This document shows positions 24,622 through 34,900 of a stretch of 64,000 nt of DNA, piece by piece (within the stretch, counting starts at the first letter, position 1; each line of letters opens with the position of its first letter). The notes under the pieces are model-generated. The model searched no databases. It had not been told where the DNA came from and worked only from the letters and a program-made list of their open reading frames with translations. Position numbers and translations under genes: made by a program. The stretch spans positions 3,100,001-3,164,000 of the forward strand of contig OZ245942.1 in the NCBI GenBank assembly GCA_965230065.1, given 5' to 3'. Origin of the DNA: G965230065 sp965230065 (GTDB lineage Bacteria > Bacteroidota > Bacteroidia > Cytophagales > Cyclobacteriaceae).

Positions 24622-24679
24622 ATAGGTAGTAATTTAAGACTTTAGACAAGCTTTTCATTATACCCTGGTTTTTGATATC

Positions 24680-25621
24680 ATGTACAAAACATTTTTTATC
24701 AACTTATGGGAAATTATTAAGGATACTTTCAAGCATTTTCAGGAAGATTCGCCCATGACGTATGGCGCATCTATTGCTTTCTATACTATTTTCTCCCTGC
24801 CGGCTACTCTGGTGCTCATTATTTATATAGGCAGTACTTTTGCGGAAGAACAACTTGTACAGGGGGAACTGTTCAACCAAATCAGAAACTTAGTAGGGGA
24901 AAACAGCGCCGAACAGTTACAAAGAATCATGGAAAATGCCAGAACTTCCGAATCGCAGTTAATAGCAAAGGTCATTGGTATTGGTACATTGATGTTTAGT
25001 GCAACCACTGTTTTTGTAAATGTGCAGGAAGCCTTAAATCATATCTGGCATGTGAAGGCAAAACCGAAAAGAGGCTTTGTTAAGTTCCTCAAAGACAGGG
25101 TCTTTTCTTTTGCGATGGTTACCAGTTTGGGTTTTATTCTGCTGGTTTCATTGGTGATAGATTTCCTGCTCACTATTTTCAATGATTTTCTGGAAAGATT
25201 GTTATCAGAAGCCACTGTATATCTCATCCAATTATTGAGTTATTCTATCAGTCTTGCTACCGTAACTTTGGTATTTGCACTGATTTTTAAAGTTTTACCC
25301 GATGCAAAGGTGAAATGGAAAGATGTATGGGTAGGGGCATTGGTAACCACAGGATTGTTCAGTATCGGCAGGTATCTCATCAGTTTGTATTTGAGCAATA
25401 GCGATATTGCCAGTACGTATGGCGTAGCGGGTTCGCTGGTGCTGGTGTTGATATGGATTTATTATTCTTCTATCATCTTACTGTTAGGTGCTGAGTTTAC
25501 CAAAGCTTTTTCGCATAAAATGGGAAGGAAAATATTGCCCAAGAAAAGTGCTGTAAAGATCATTAGAAAAGAAGAGGCCCGGGCCGGGGAAAGCCTTGAG
25601 GAAAAGAAGAAGAAACAATAG
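24680..25621 (+). CDS. YihY/BrkB-family inner-membrane protein
   Basis: 313 residues with about six membrane segments. The opening DSPMTYGASIAFYTIFSLPATLVLIIY, the FSATTVFVNVQEALNHIWHVK segment and the late GVAGSLVLVLIWIYYSSIILLLGAEFTKAF are the conserved marks of the YihY (BrkB, once called RNase BN) family. The C-terminus is basic and cytoplasmic (EARAGESLEEKKKKQ). The molecular role of the family is unsettled; members are linked to envelope integrity and virulence-type phenotypes. It is 62 bases upstream of thyA on the same strand. Confidence 0.92.
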   Translation: MYKTFFINLWEIIKDTFKHFQEDSPMTYGASIAFYTIFSLPATLVLIIYIGSTFAEEQLVQGELFNQIRNLVGENSAEQLQRIMENARTSESQLIAKVIGIGTLMFSATTVFVNVQEALNHIWHVKAKPKRGFVKFLKDRVFSFAMVTSLGFILLVSLVIDFLLTIFNDFLERLLSEATVYLIQLLSYSISLATVTLVFALIFKVLPDAKVKWKDVWVGALVTTGLFSIGRYLISLYLSNSDIASTYGVAGSLVLVLIWIYYSSIILLLGAEFTKAFSHKMGRKILPKKSAVKIIRKEEARAGESLEEKKKKQ

Positions 25622-25683
25622 AAATTCCTCGAATATGTACTAACTTTAAACTTTGAATTCATCAACAGTTTTTTTTACATACT

Positions 25684-26478
25684 ATGCAACAGTACCATGC
25701 GCTCATGCGCCATATTTTAGAAAACGGGATAAAAAAAGATGATCGTACCGGAACGGGTACAATCAGTGTGTTTGGCTACCAAATGCGGTTTAACCTGGCT
25801 GAAGGATTTCCGTTGGTTACTACCAAAAAAGTGCATTTGCGTTCCATTATTCACGAACTTTTGTGGTTTTTGCAAGGAGATACCAACATTCAATACCTGA
25901 AAGAAAATGGCGTAAGCATCTGGGATGAGTGGGCAGACGAAGACGGAAACCTGGGGCCTGTGTATGGTTATCAGTGGAGAAACTGGCCCACCCCTGACGG
26001 AAAGCATATAGACCAGATTACCAACCTGATAAGTCAAATTAAAAATAACCCCGACTCCAGAAGGCTGATCGTATCGGCCTGGAATGTGGCGGATATTGAG
26101 CAAATGAAACTGCCCCCCTGCCATGCATTTTTCCAGTTCTATGTAGCGGAAGGCAAATTGTCCTGCCAGCTTTATCAGCGCAGTGCTGATGTTTTTCTGG
26201 GTGTGCCCTTTAACATTGCCTCTTACGCATTGCTCACCATGATGGTAGCCCAGGTTTGCGGCTTACAACCCGGTGATTTTGTGCATACATTTGGTGATGC
26301 CCATTTGTACCTCAACCACCTGGAGCAGGCAGAACTGCAACTTTCCAGAACACCCCGTGCTTTACCACAAATGAAAATTAACTCCGAAGTAAAGGATATA
26401 TTTTCTTTTAAATACGAGGATTTTACGTTGGAAAATTACGAGTCCCATTCACGTATTAAAGCGCCAGTGGCGGTGTAG
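25684..26478 (+). CDS. thyA: thymidylate synthase
   Basis: 264 residues, the same length as the Escherichia coli enzyme. It methylates dUMP to dTMP using methylene-tetrahydrofolate. The active-site PPCHAFFQFY places the nucleophile at Cys146; DRTGTGTISVFGYQMRFNL, QRSADVFLGVPFNIASYALL and HTFGDAHLYLNH are all intact. No folate-pathway gene such as dihydrofolate reductase follows; the downstream region holds hairpins and then convergent ispE. Confidence 0.98.
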   Translation: MQQYHALMRHILENGIKKDDRTGTGTISVFGYQMRFNLAEGFPLVTTKKVHLRSIIHELLWFLQGDTNIQYLKENGVSIWDEWADEDGNLGPVYGYQWRNWPTPDGKHIDQITNLISQIKNNPDSRRLIVSAWNVADIEQMKLPPCHAFFQFYVAEGKLSCQLYQRSADVFLGVPFNIASYALLTMMVAQVCGLQPGDFVHTFGDAHLYLNHLEQAELQLSRTPRALPQMKINSEVKDIFSFKYEDFTLENYESHSRIKAPVAV

Positions 26479-26510
26479 GGTTGGGTATTATTCATATGAT
26501 CTTTAACTGT

Positions 26511-26572
26511 CCTGTGTATCACAGGCCAAGGGTTGGGTAGAAATTTTATTTCCGTGGCTTGTCACAAGCCAC
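26511..26572. terminator. two small perfect hairpins between thyA and ispE
   Basis: CCTGTG-TAT-CACAGG (26511-26525) and GTGGCTTG-TCA-CAAGCCAC (26554-26572) are perfect hairpins in the 299-base convergent gap. GGGTTGGGTA occurs twice, at 26478-26487 and 26530-26539. Neither stem is followed by a T-run; a termination or RNA-protection role is a guess. Nothing else is seen in this gap. Confidence 0.55.
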
Positions 26573-26777
26573 CATCTTCCCAATATCTCTTACAAAGCTC
26601 AGAGCTGGCTTTTGATTAAATAACTCCCACTTTGAAAAGAAATAACAAGTAGGGTTTGTAATCGCTGCGAACCTTCCGGGCAAGTTCCACGCACACATTT
26701 CTTTTTTCTGAAAAGCTTACCAGCCTGTTTAAGTAAGGCAAGACAGCCTAAAGTAAAGACATAGTCACCTTACATAA

Positions 26778-27590
26778 TCATATTTGTTCCTCCCATAGTG
26801 TGTATTCTTCAGGAAAAGAGTTTTTAAAATCTGTTTCCTCCTCAAAAATTCCATACACACAAGCCCCCGACCCGCTCATACTGGCATATAAAGCACCCTT
26901 TTCGTATAGCTTGTCTTTGATTTCGGCAATTTGCGGGTATTGCTGAAAAACAGAAGCATCAAAATCATTGCTGACTTTTTCTTTCCAGTGCTGGATGGGT
27001 TGTTTCTCTATCCATTCTTTCAGGTTAATATCAGGTTGTTTGGGCTGTACCCCTGCATAAGCGGTAGCCGTAGCCACATGAATGGGCGGGGCAATCAAGA
27101 CCAGGTATTTCCCCTTCAGGTCAATCTGAATTGGTTCGAGCTCGTCGCCCCTGCCAGCAGCCAGCACAGGCCGATTTTGTATAAAAAACGGGCAATCGCT
27201 GCCCAGTTGGGCGGCATAGTCTTCCAGCAGGCTATCTGCTAAAAAAAGATGAAAAAGATCATTCAGGCATTTCAGGGCAAAAGAAGCATCAGCCGAACCG
27301 CCTCCCAAGCCGGCGCCAATAGGAATTTGTTTGTGCAGATGGATATCTACCGGCGGAAGCTGAAAATCCTTTTTGAGCATCTGATAAGCCTTTACACAAA
27401 GGTTTTCTTCCGCTTTTCCGGGAATGACAATGCCAGAGCTTTCAAAACGAAACTTTTTGCTCTCAACAATTTCCAGCACATCGCACCAGGGCACCGGATA
27501 AAAGCAGGAGTGGATATTGTGGTACCCATCCTCCCGCTTCTCAGTTATTTGCAGGCCAATGTTGATTTTGGCATTAGGGAAAACGATCAT
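26778..27590 (-). CDS. ispE: 4-diphosphocytidyl-2-C-methyl-D-erythritol kinase
   Basis: 270 residues from the Met at 27590; an in-frame extension to 27671 adds 27 residues absent from the family and runs into the word repeat upstream, so the shorter start is chosen. IspE phosphorylates CDP-methylerythritol in the non-mevalonate isoprenoid pathway. The GHMP kinase marks are FPNAKINIGL, the glycine-rich ATP loop PIGAGLGGGSADASF and the C-terminal ASMSGSGACVYGIF. It follows fabI by 120 bases on the same strand, with a hairpin-forming repeat in between. Confidence 0.96.
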   Translation of the reverse strand: MIVFPNAKINIGLQITEKREDGYHNIHSCFYPVPWCDVLEIVESKKFRFESSGIVIPGKAEENLCVKAYQMLKKDFQLPPVDIHLHKQIPIGAGLGGGSADASFALKCLNDLFHLFLADSLLEDYAAQLGSDCPFFIQNRPVLAAGRGDELEPIQIDLKGKYLVLIAPPIHVATATAYAGVQPKQPDINLKEWIEKQPIQHWKEKVSNDFDASVFQQYPQIAEIKDKLYEKGALYASMSGSGACVYGIFEEETDFKNSFPEEYTLWEEQI

Positions 27591-27658
27591 ATGTTCAGGG
27601 GATTCGCGGCTAAATGGCTTTCCGTTTTTCTTCCAAAAGCCGTGATATAATAATAGGA

Positions 27659-27710
27659 AGCTACAAGCCAAGCCAACTTGTAGCTAGTGGCTGGAAGCTG
27701 ATGGCTTAGA
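27659..27710. repeat. intergenic word repeat/hairpin between fabI and ispE
   Basis: AGCTACAAG (27659-27667) and CTTGTAGCT (27677-27685) make a perfect 9-bp stem with a 9-base loop, followed by further variants of the word AGCT/GGCT up to the fabI stop. Confidence 0.7.
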
Positions 27711-28523
27711 TTACTTACTCAACTCCTGAATAATTTCCTCTGAAATGCCGGTAGAAGAAAAGCCACCATCGTGCATCAGGTTTTGCATGGTTACCATGCG
27801 GGTGTAATCTGAAAACATCATGACGATATAATTGGCGCAGTCTTCGGCGCTGGCGTTGCCCAACGGTGACATCTTATCTGAGTAGGCAAAAAAGGCGTCA
27901 AACCCTTCAATACCGGTGCCGGCCGTGGTTTTGGTGGGAGACTGGGAAATGGTGTTCACCCGCACTTTATTTTGCTTGGCAAAGCGGTACCCGTAGCTGC
28001 GGGCAATAGATTCCAGCAAAGCTTTGGCTTCGGCCATATCGTTATAATCAGGAAATGTACGTTGGGCAGCAATGTAAGAAAGCGCCAGCACAGAACCCCA
28101 CTCGTTCATGATCTCCATTTTTTCAGCTGTCTGCAATACTTTGTGGAAAGACAAGCCCGAAATGTCCAGGGTTTTTTGGTACCAGTCATAATTCAGGTTG
28201 CCATAGTCTCGGCCTTTCCGCACATTGGGACTCATACCGATAGAGTGCAGTACAAAGTCTATTTTCCCACCCAGTATGTCCAATGATTTGGTGTACAAGC
28301 CCTCAATATCTTCAATCACCGTGGCATCTGCCGGAATAACTTGCGTTTCGCATGCTTCGGCCAGTTCATTGATTTTGCCCATGCGCAGGGCAATTGGTGC
28401 ATTGGATAATGTAAAAGTGGCGCCCTCTTCCCTGGCTTTGAGTGCAACTTTCCAGGCAATGGAGTTTTCATCCAGTGCGCCGAATATGATACCTTTTTTT
28501 CCTTCTAACAGATTATGACCCAT
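27711..28523 (-). CDS. fabI: enoyl-[acyl-carrier-protein] reductase (NADH), FabI type
   Basis: 270 residues. FabI performs the last reductive step of each fatty-acid elongation cycle. The short-chain dehydrogenase fold begins GKKGIIFGALDENSIAWKVALKA, and the catalytic Tyr160 and Lys167 lie in YNDMAEAK with the six-residue spacing that distinguishes FabI from ordinary SDR enzymes. VNTISQSPTKTTAGTGI and the C-terminal LMHDGGFSSTGI are also typical. A Bacteroidota-type promoter lies about 40 bases upstream. Confidence 0.97.
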   Translation of the reverse strand: MGHNLLEGKKGIIFGALDENSIAWKVALKAREEGATFTLSNAPIALRMGKINELAEACETQVIPADATVIEDIEGLYTKSLDILGGKIDFVLHSIGMSPNVRKGRDYGNLNYDWYQKTLDISGLSFHKVLQTAEKMEIMNEWGSVLALSYIAAQRTFPDYNDMAEAKALLESIARSYGYRFAKQNKVRVNTISQSPTKTTAGTGIEGFDAFFAYSDKMSPLGNASAEDCANYIVMMFSDYTRMVTMQNLMHDGGFSSTGISEEIIQELSK

Positions 28524-28975
28524 GATATGTAAGCTTTTGTTTAATGAAATACAAGATAATGCGCAAATCTAATAATATGTTCAGCTTTTGCACATTAAAA
28601 CGATTGCGAAATATAGCGAAACAAGAAAAGCGAACATCGCCATTATGAGAAAACCGGATTTCATTGCTTCAAAATTGATAAACCAGGCCAGGTGGCCGCA
28701 TTACAGCAGGAAGGGTATTTTTTATCGAATTTTATGAATAAAAATATTTATATACTAAGAAATATTCATTATATGGGAATAACATTCTAAAAAAAATCAT
28801 ATTTATTTTTGAAATAGAAAAATATAACTTATTTTTGATTCTTGATGAAAAAGTTACATCTGTAATAAATAACTTTGTTAGCTACGCTTTTGGAACCGGG
28901 ATTGTTCCTTGGTGCTGAAAGAATAATAAAATTAATAAAGCACATACTTGCATATTGCTGAATCATATAGCTGTT
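28524..28975. other. 452-base divergent intergenic region with a -7 element for the downstream gene
   Basis: An AT-rich gap between fabI (minus) and the large T9SS gene (plus). TAACTTTG at 28870-28877 is a perfect TAnnTTTG element on the plus strand, about 100 bases before the Met at 28976; no well-spaced TTTG box was found. The minus-strand end carries the fabI promoter listed separately. No gene or other repeat is seen. Confidence 0.55.
28564..28594 (-). promoter_or_regulatory. predicted fabI promoter
   Basis: On the minus strand TGTG (28594-28591), one mismatch from TTTG, is followed after 19 bases by TAGATTTG (28571-28564), a perfect -7 element. The predicted leader is about 35 bases. 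Confidence 0.6.
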
Positions 28976-31900
28976 ATGAAAAAAAATTACATCACTATAG
29001 CCAACCAAATACCTTTAATATTTAAGGCTTCCAATTCAATTGTAGCTGTCTTTTCTATGTTGCTGCTTTTGGTTTATTTCCACCCGGTGTTGGGGCAGGA
29101 TTTTAATAAAAGTAATTTAAAAGGAGCTGAAGTAGAGAATTCTACATCTCTCAAGTTTGGCCCTGATGGCAGATTGTATGTATCGCAGCAGGATGGTTTG
29201 CTCAAGGCATTTGTAGTTCAACGCAATGGTGCCAACGATTATGAAGCTGTTAAAGCAGAAGAGATTACGATTATTAAAAATATGCCCAACCATAATGATG
29301 ATGGCACACTCAATACCACCCTGGGTGCACGCCAGGTTACAGGCATATTGGTTAAAGGAACACCGGAGCAGCCCATATTGTATGTAAGCAGCAGTGACTC
29401 TCGCATAGGTGGCCCCAGTAAAGGTGATACCAATCAGGATACCAACTCCGGTACGGTTTCCCGCCTCACCTGGATTCATGACCAGCCTCCGTTACAGACA
29501 GATTTTAGCAGTTTGAATAATGAAGATTTATGGGAAAAAGTTGATTTAGTACGCGGGCTGCCCCGTTCTGAGGAAAACCATGCTACCAACGGGATGGAAA
29601 TTGCTACCATCGGTGAAACGAAATATATGTTTTTGAGTGTGGGTGGGCTCACCAATGCTGGTGCCCCTTCACAAAACTTTGTAAAAATCACAGAATACGC
29701 ACTGGCCGCAGCGGTCCTTTCCATTGACCTTACCGCTTTGGAAGCCATGCCTGTATATACTGACGCCCGCACGGGTGATAAATTTATTTATGACCTTCCT
29801 ACCCTGGATGATCCTGACAGGGAAAATATAGATAACACCCATGCCGATTTTCCTTACCCTTCTAACCACCCAATGTATAACGAAACCATTGACCTGGGTG
29901 ACCCCTTTGGTGGAAATGATGGATTGAACCAGGCTAAGGTAGTTGTGGATGGGCCTGTAAAAGTATATGCTCCCGGTTTCAGGAATACCTACGATTTGGT
30001 AATCACCCAAAACCGCCGCATGTATGTTACTGATAATGGGGCAAATCCTGATTGGGGAGGGTATCCTGAGAACGAAGGAACTTCAAATGTCACGAATAAT
30101 TATTGGAGTACTAATGAGCCTGGTACGAATGAAGCAAATCCTTTTGTAGGAGAGGATGGAGAAGAATGGGTAAATAACGAAGACCATTTAGAGCTGGTAA
30201 CCGGTGCTGGTACCATTGACGATTATGTAGCGGGTAGTTTTTACGGAGGGCATCCCAACCCTATCCGGGCAAACCCTGAAGGGGCGGGGCTTTATACCCA
30301 TTATGGTGCTAATGGCAGTAGTGATGGTGCCTTCAGGACAAGTAAAGATGATCCGGAATTTCCTTTACCAGCCGACTGGCCTCCTGTTCCACTTGACCTT
30401 GCTAACCCTGTGGAAGGTGATTTCCAAAACCCTGGAGTAGATGATAATGCCGTAACCATCTGGCCTAAAAACTGTAACGCCATTGATGAATACACAGCCT
30501 CTAATTTAGAAGGAAAATACACAGGCAACCTGATTGCCGGAAGCTCGTTTAAGCAGGGCCGGTTATTTCGGCTTGAGCTGAACCCAGATGGTTCTGAAAA
30601 AGCATTGGATATAGAATTTGCCAATGTAGCCAAGAGTTTCGTATTGGGTATCACCTGCCAGGGAGACGATGATATATTTGGGGGAACAGTATGGTTGACC
30701 ACATACGATAAAAAAGAAGGAGGCATTAAGATTCTTGAGCCAGCTGACTATGATGGAAACAGTGTGCCTAACTGTACCGGGGCAGATGACCCTAACCTGG
30801 ATGAAGATTTTGATGGGTTTGATAATGCCGATGAAATTGATGCCGGTTCTGATCCTTGTAACGGGCTGGATACTCCCGATGATGCCGATCAGGATTTTAT
30901 ATCTGATCTGAACGACCCTGATGATGATAATGATGGTATTGAAGATCACCTGGATGTATTCCAACTGGGAGGAGTTGAAGAAGTAGCTGCCATACCTTTT
31001 GACTATGAGTTATTCAACGATAAAACCGGGTTTTACGGCCTTGGTCTGATTGGCATTATGACCAACTTAGACCCGAATGATAATTATATTAACTGGCTGG
31101 ATGTTCCTAATGTTGAAAACCCTGAAGAAGATGATGTGTATGGAGGGGCTACCGGGGTCATTACTGTAAAGATGACAGAGGGGGATGCTTTGGGTGCAAC
31201 CAATACCCAGGAAAAAGCTTTCCAAATGGGTGTACATGTGGATGGTAGTACTTTTCCTTTCACGATCCGCTCTGCCATGTTAAAGCCTTTTCATAATTTT
31301 ACCGGTGATGAATCACAGGGGGCATTTATTGGTACGGGAGATCAGGATAACTATATTAAAATAGTACTCAATGCCGGGGGGATTGCTGTGGTAAAAGAAG
31401 ATGCCGGCACTCCCGAAACATTGGTACAGGAAGCATTGTCAGGAGGAACATCCGATGGAAATATTACTGTGTTTTTCTCTATCAATCCGCTAAACAATAC
31501 GATACAGCCCCGGTATGCGATAGATTACAATGAGGAGGAAGGCGCCAGTAATAATATCATTGATTTGGGTGATCCTATTCCATTTACCGGAAAATTGTTA
31601 GATGTAATCCAGCAGGAAGGAAATCCCCTGGCAGTAGGCATCATCGGTACGTCTAAAGGAAGTGCTGCCCCTTTCAAAGGCAGTTGGGATAAGTTTGCCG
31701 CTGAGTTTGATCCTGTAACAGAAGAAGGCGAGTGGTTTGCCATTGATGGAACAGTACCTACTCCCCGTCATGAAAATGCCTTTGTTCAGGTTGGTGACCA
31801 CTTTTATATACTTGGCGGAAGGGGCGACAAGAAAATTGAAAAATACAACCTAACCACCAAAACCTGGTCGGCCACCAACACTTCCCTGAATAACATTCAT

Positions 31901-34900
31901 CACTTCCAGGCAGTGGTTTATGACGGGCTGATTTATATCATCAATGGCATGACAGGCGGTTTCCCTGATGAAACTCCTTTGCCCAATGTATTGATTTATG
32001 ACCCGGTAAATGATAAACTCATTACAGGACCGGAAATACCAGAAGACAGGCGGAGGGGCTCATCCGGAGTGGTAGTTTACAATGATAAAATCTATGTAAT
32101 AGCCGGAATTCAGAACGGTCATATCGATGGGTGGGTTAAATGGGCAGACGAGTTTGACCCTGTTACCGGAGAATGGAAAACACTGACTGATGCCCCCCGT
32201 GAAAGGGATCACTTCATGGTGGCTGAAAAAAATGGAAAAATTTATGTTGCCGGAGGAAGAAAATCATTTTATGACGGGAAAAATTTTGATTTTTCCCAAA
32301 CCATCGCTGAAGTGGATGTTTATGATATAGAAACCGATCAGTGGACAACCCTACCCAATAATATTCCTACCCAAAGGGCAGGAGCACCGGTGGGTATTCT
32401 GGGAGGTGAATTGTTTGTGATGGGTGGGGAAGGCACACAGAAAGATGCGCATCCCCAGACAGAAGCCCTTGACTTGCAAACTTTTTTCTGGCGGCAGGCA
32501 AAGGACATGCTTTCGCCACGGCATGCTACACAGGCAATCGTGAATAACGGAGGTATTTTCGTAGCAGCAGGCTCCAGTAAACAGGGGGCTAAAGATATGG
32601 ATTCGCACGAAGCATTTTTCTTGTTCGGGCAAAAAGACCCTGCGGGCGAGCCTGTACCGAATAGTACTTTAGAACCTTCTGCTGAAAATATTGATTTTGG
32701 TACAGTGGAAGTAGGGCAATCTGTTACGGAAGACTTTTCCGTTACCAACGGCGGCAGTGGGTTGGGCATTTATATTGAAAGCATATCCATAACGGGTGAC
32801 CCGGCCTTTACATTAAACGGGGTGCCCACAACTTTCCCGCTTAATTTACGCCCTGGTGCTAAGCTTGATTTGTCGGTTGCACTGGAGCAGGCAAACGAGG
32901 AAGGAAAAAATGCTTCAATAAGCATTCAGTACAGTACTTCCGGTACCCCACTCACCATTCCGGTTGTGGTAGGCAGTGGTGGTGAGCCTGAACCTACCGG
33001 GCCGATAGCGCTGATCAACGTGGGCGGTGGAACCTACACGGACAGTGAAGGGAAAGATTGGAGCGCCGATAAGAACTTTGAAGGAGGTAAAAAATTTGAA
33101 GATACTGCCCTTCCGATCGACGGTACCGAAGATGATAAACTATACCAAAGTGAACGGTATACTAATAATAAAGAAAATCAGTTTGCCTACGAAATCCCTG
33201 TAGAGGCAGGCATATATGACATATCCCTGCACTTTGCTGAAATATTTTTCAAGGAAAGTACGGATGTTGGCAAAAGGGTATTCAATGTAGATATTGAAAA
33301 CGGACAGCGAAGCCTGCCCAACTACGATATTATAGCTGATGTAGGCCCGGCAACTGCGGTAGTTAAAACCTTTACAGGTATAACCGTGGAGGATGGTAAT
33401 TTGAGTATTGTACTCACTAAAATTCAGGATAATGCAAAAATCAGCGCGATTGAAGTTTATCCTAATACGGGTGGGGAAGGCCTTTCCATTGAGCAAATTG
33501 CCGATCAAAACAGTAAGGTAGGAGATGAACCTCAGCTGACAGTAATTGCCAACGGAGGCGTAGGAAATTTAACCTTTTCAGCTACTAATCTGCCCGATGG
33601 GCTGGAAATAGAACCCACCAATGGTATGATTATCGGTACTGTTGCCGGGTCGGCATTGGCAGGCGGTTCCTTCAATGTGAATGTTTCGGTAGAAGACGAG
33701 CAGGATAATACTGCAAGCATACAATTTGTATGGACAGTAACTTCTACGGTAGCTGGTGATGCAGATGAAGATGGCGTGAATGATGCAGCCGATGCTTTCG
33801 CTTTTGATCCTGATAATGGTACAACTACAACATTACCCGTAAACATTGATTTCTCGAATTCATCGAGTGTTTTTGCCAATGGATTCAATGGAATGATGCT
33901 CGATCCTGCCGGTGAAGCTGACTTTACAACCATGCATACTCCGGCTGATGTTATTGTAAACGGAGAAAATGGACAGCTTATCATTAATAACATACCCGGG
34001 GGAGATGCTTTCAAGGCCATTAATACCCAGAAAAATGCTTTCCAGTTTGGTATGCAGGTGCCCGACACTAACTTCATTGTACATACGCGGATATTAGAAC
34101 CATTCATTGAAGTAGAGCCTGTTAAGTTCAGGTCAATGGGGATGTATGTTGGCAATGGTGACCAGGATAATTACATCAAGATAGTGATTGGTGCAACCCC
34201 GGACAAGGATGTGCAAATTCAGGTATTGAAAGAAGTGGGTGGAGAAGTAGGAGACAGTGACGAGCAGAAAGAAGTGAATGCTGCATTTAAGGCAGCTCAA
34301 TTTGTAGATCTTTTCCTTGAAGTTGATCCAATTAATAAAACAGCGACTCCCTCATATTCTGTAGATGGCGTGCCCGTTGAAAGCACATTTGCTCCGATCA
34401 GCATACCCGAAGCATGGATAGAAGAGGTAGTAGCTTTGGGAATCATTTCCACTTCTACCGGTGGTAGTGTGGATAATTCAAACCCTTTCTCTACCAGATG
34501 GGATGTATTTGATGTGAAAACACCGATGGGGGTGGTTGTGACCAAAACCGATGCTGAATGCGCCGGTAAGTTTGGAACTGCTTCAGTGGAAGTTTCAGGA
34601 GGTATCGCTCCACACACAGTTGACTGGGGCGAGGGTGTAGATCCTGAAAACCTCACCGGAGGAACTTATCTCGTAGAAATTTCAGATGCCAGTGGTTATA
34701 AAATCATCGAGGAGGTAGTGATTGACCAACCGGCTGAAATTGTACTTTCATTTACCCAAACCATGGCGCCTACCTGTACTACCAACGGGGAAGTGACCTG
34801 GGAAGTAAGCGGTACTACCGATTACACCGAAGAGTGGACAGATGAACAGGGAGATCCTTTGGAAATGAGTAAACCCATGAGCTTACCCGCAGGCACTTAT

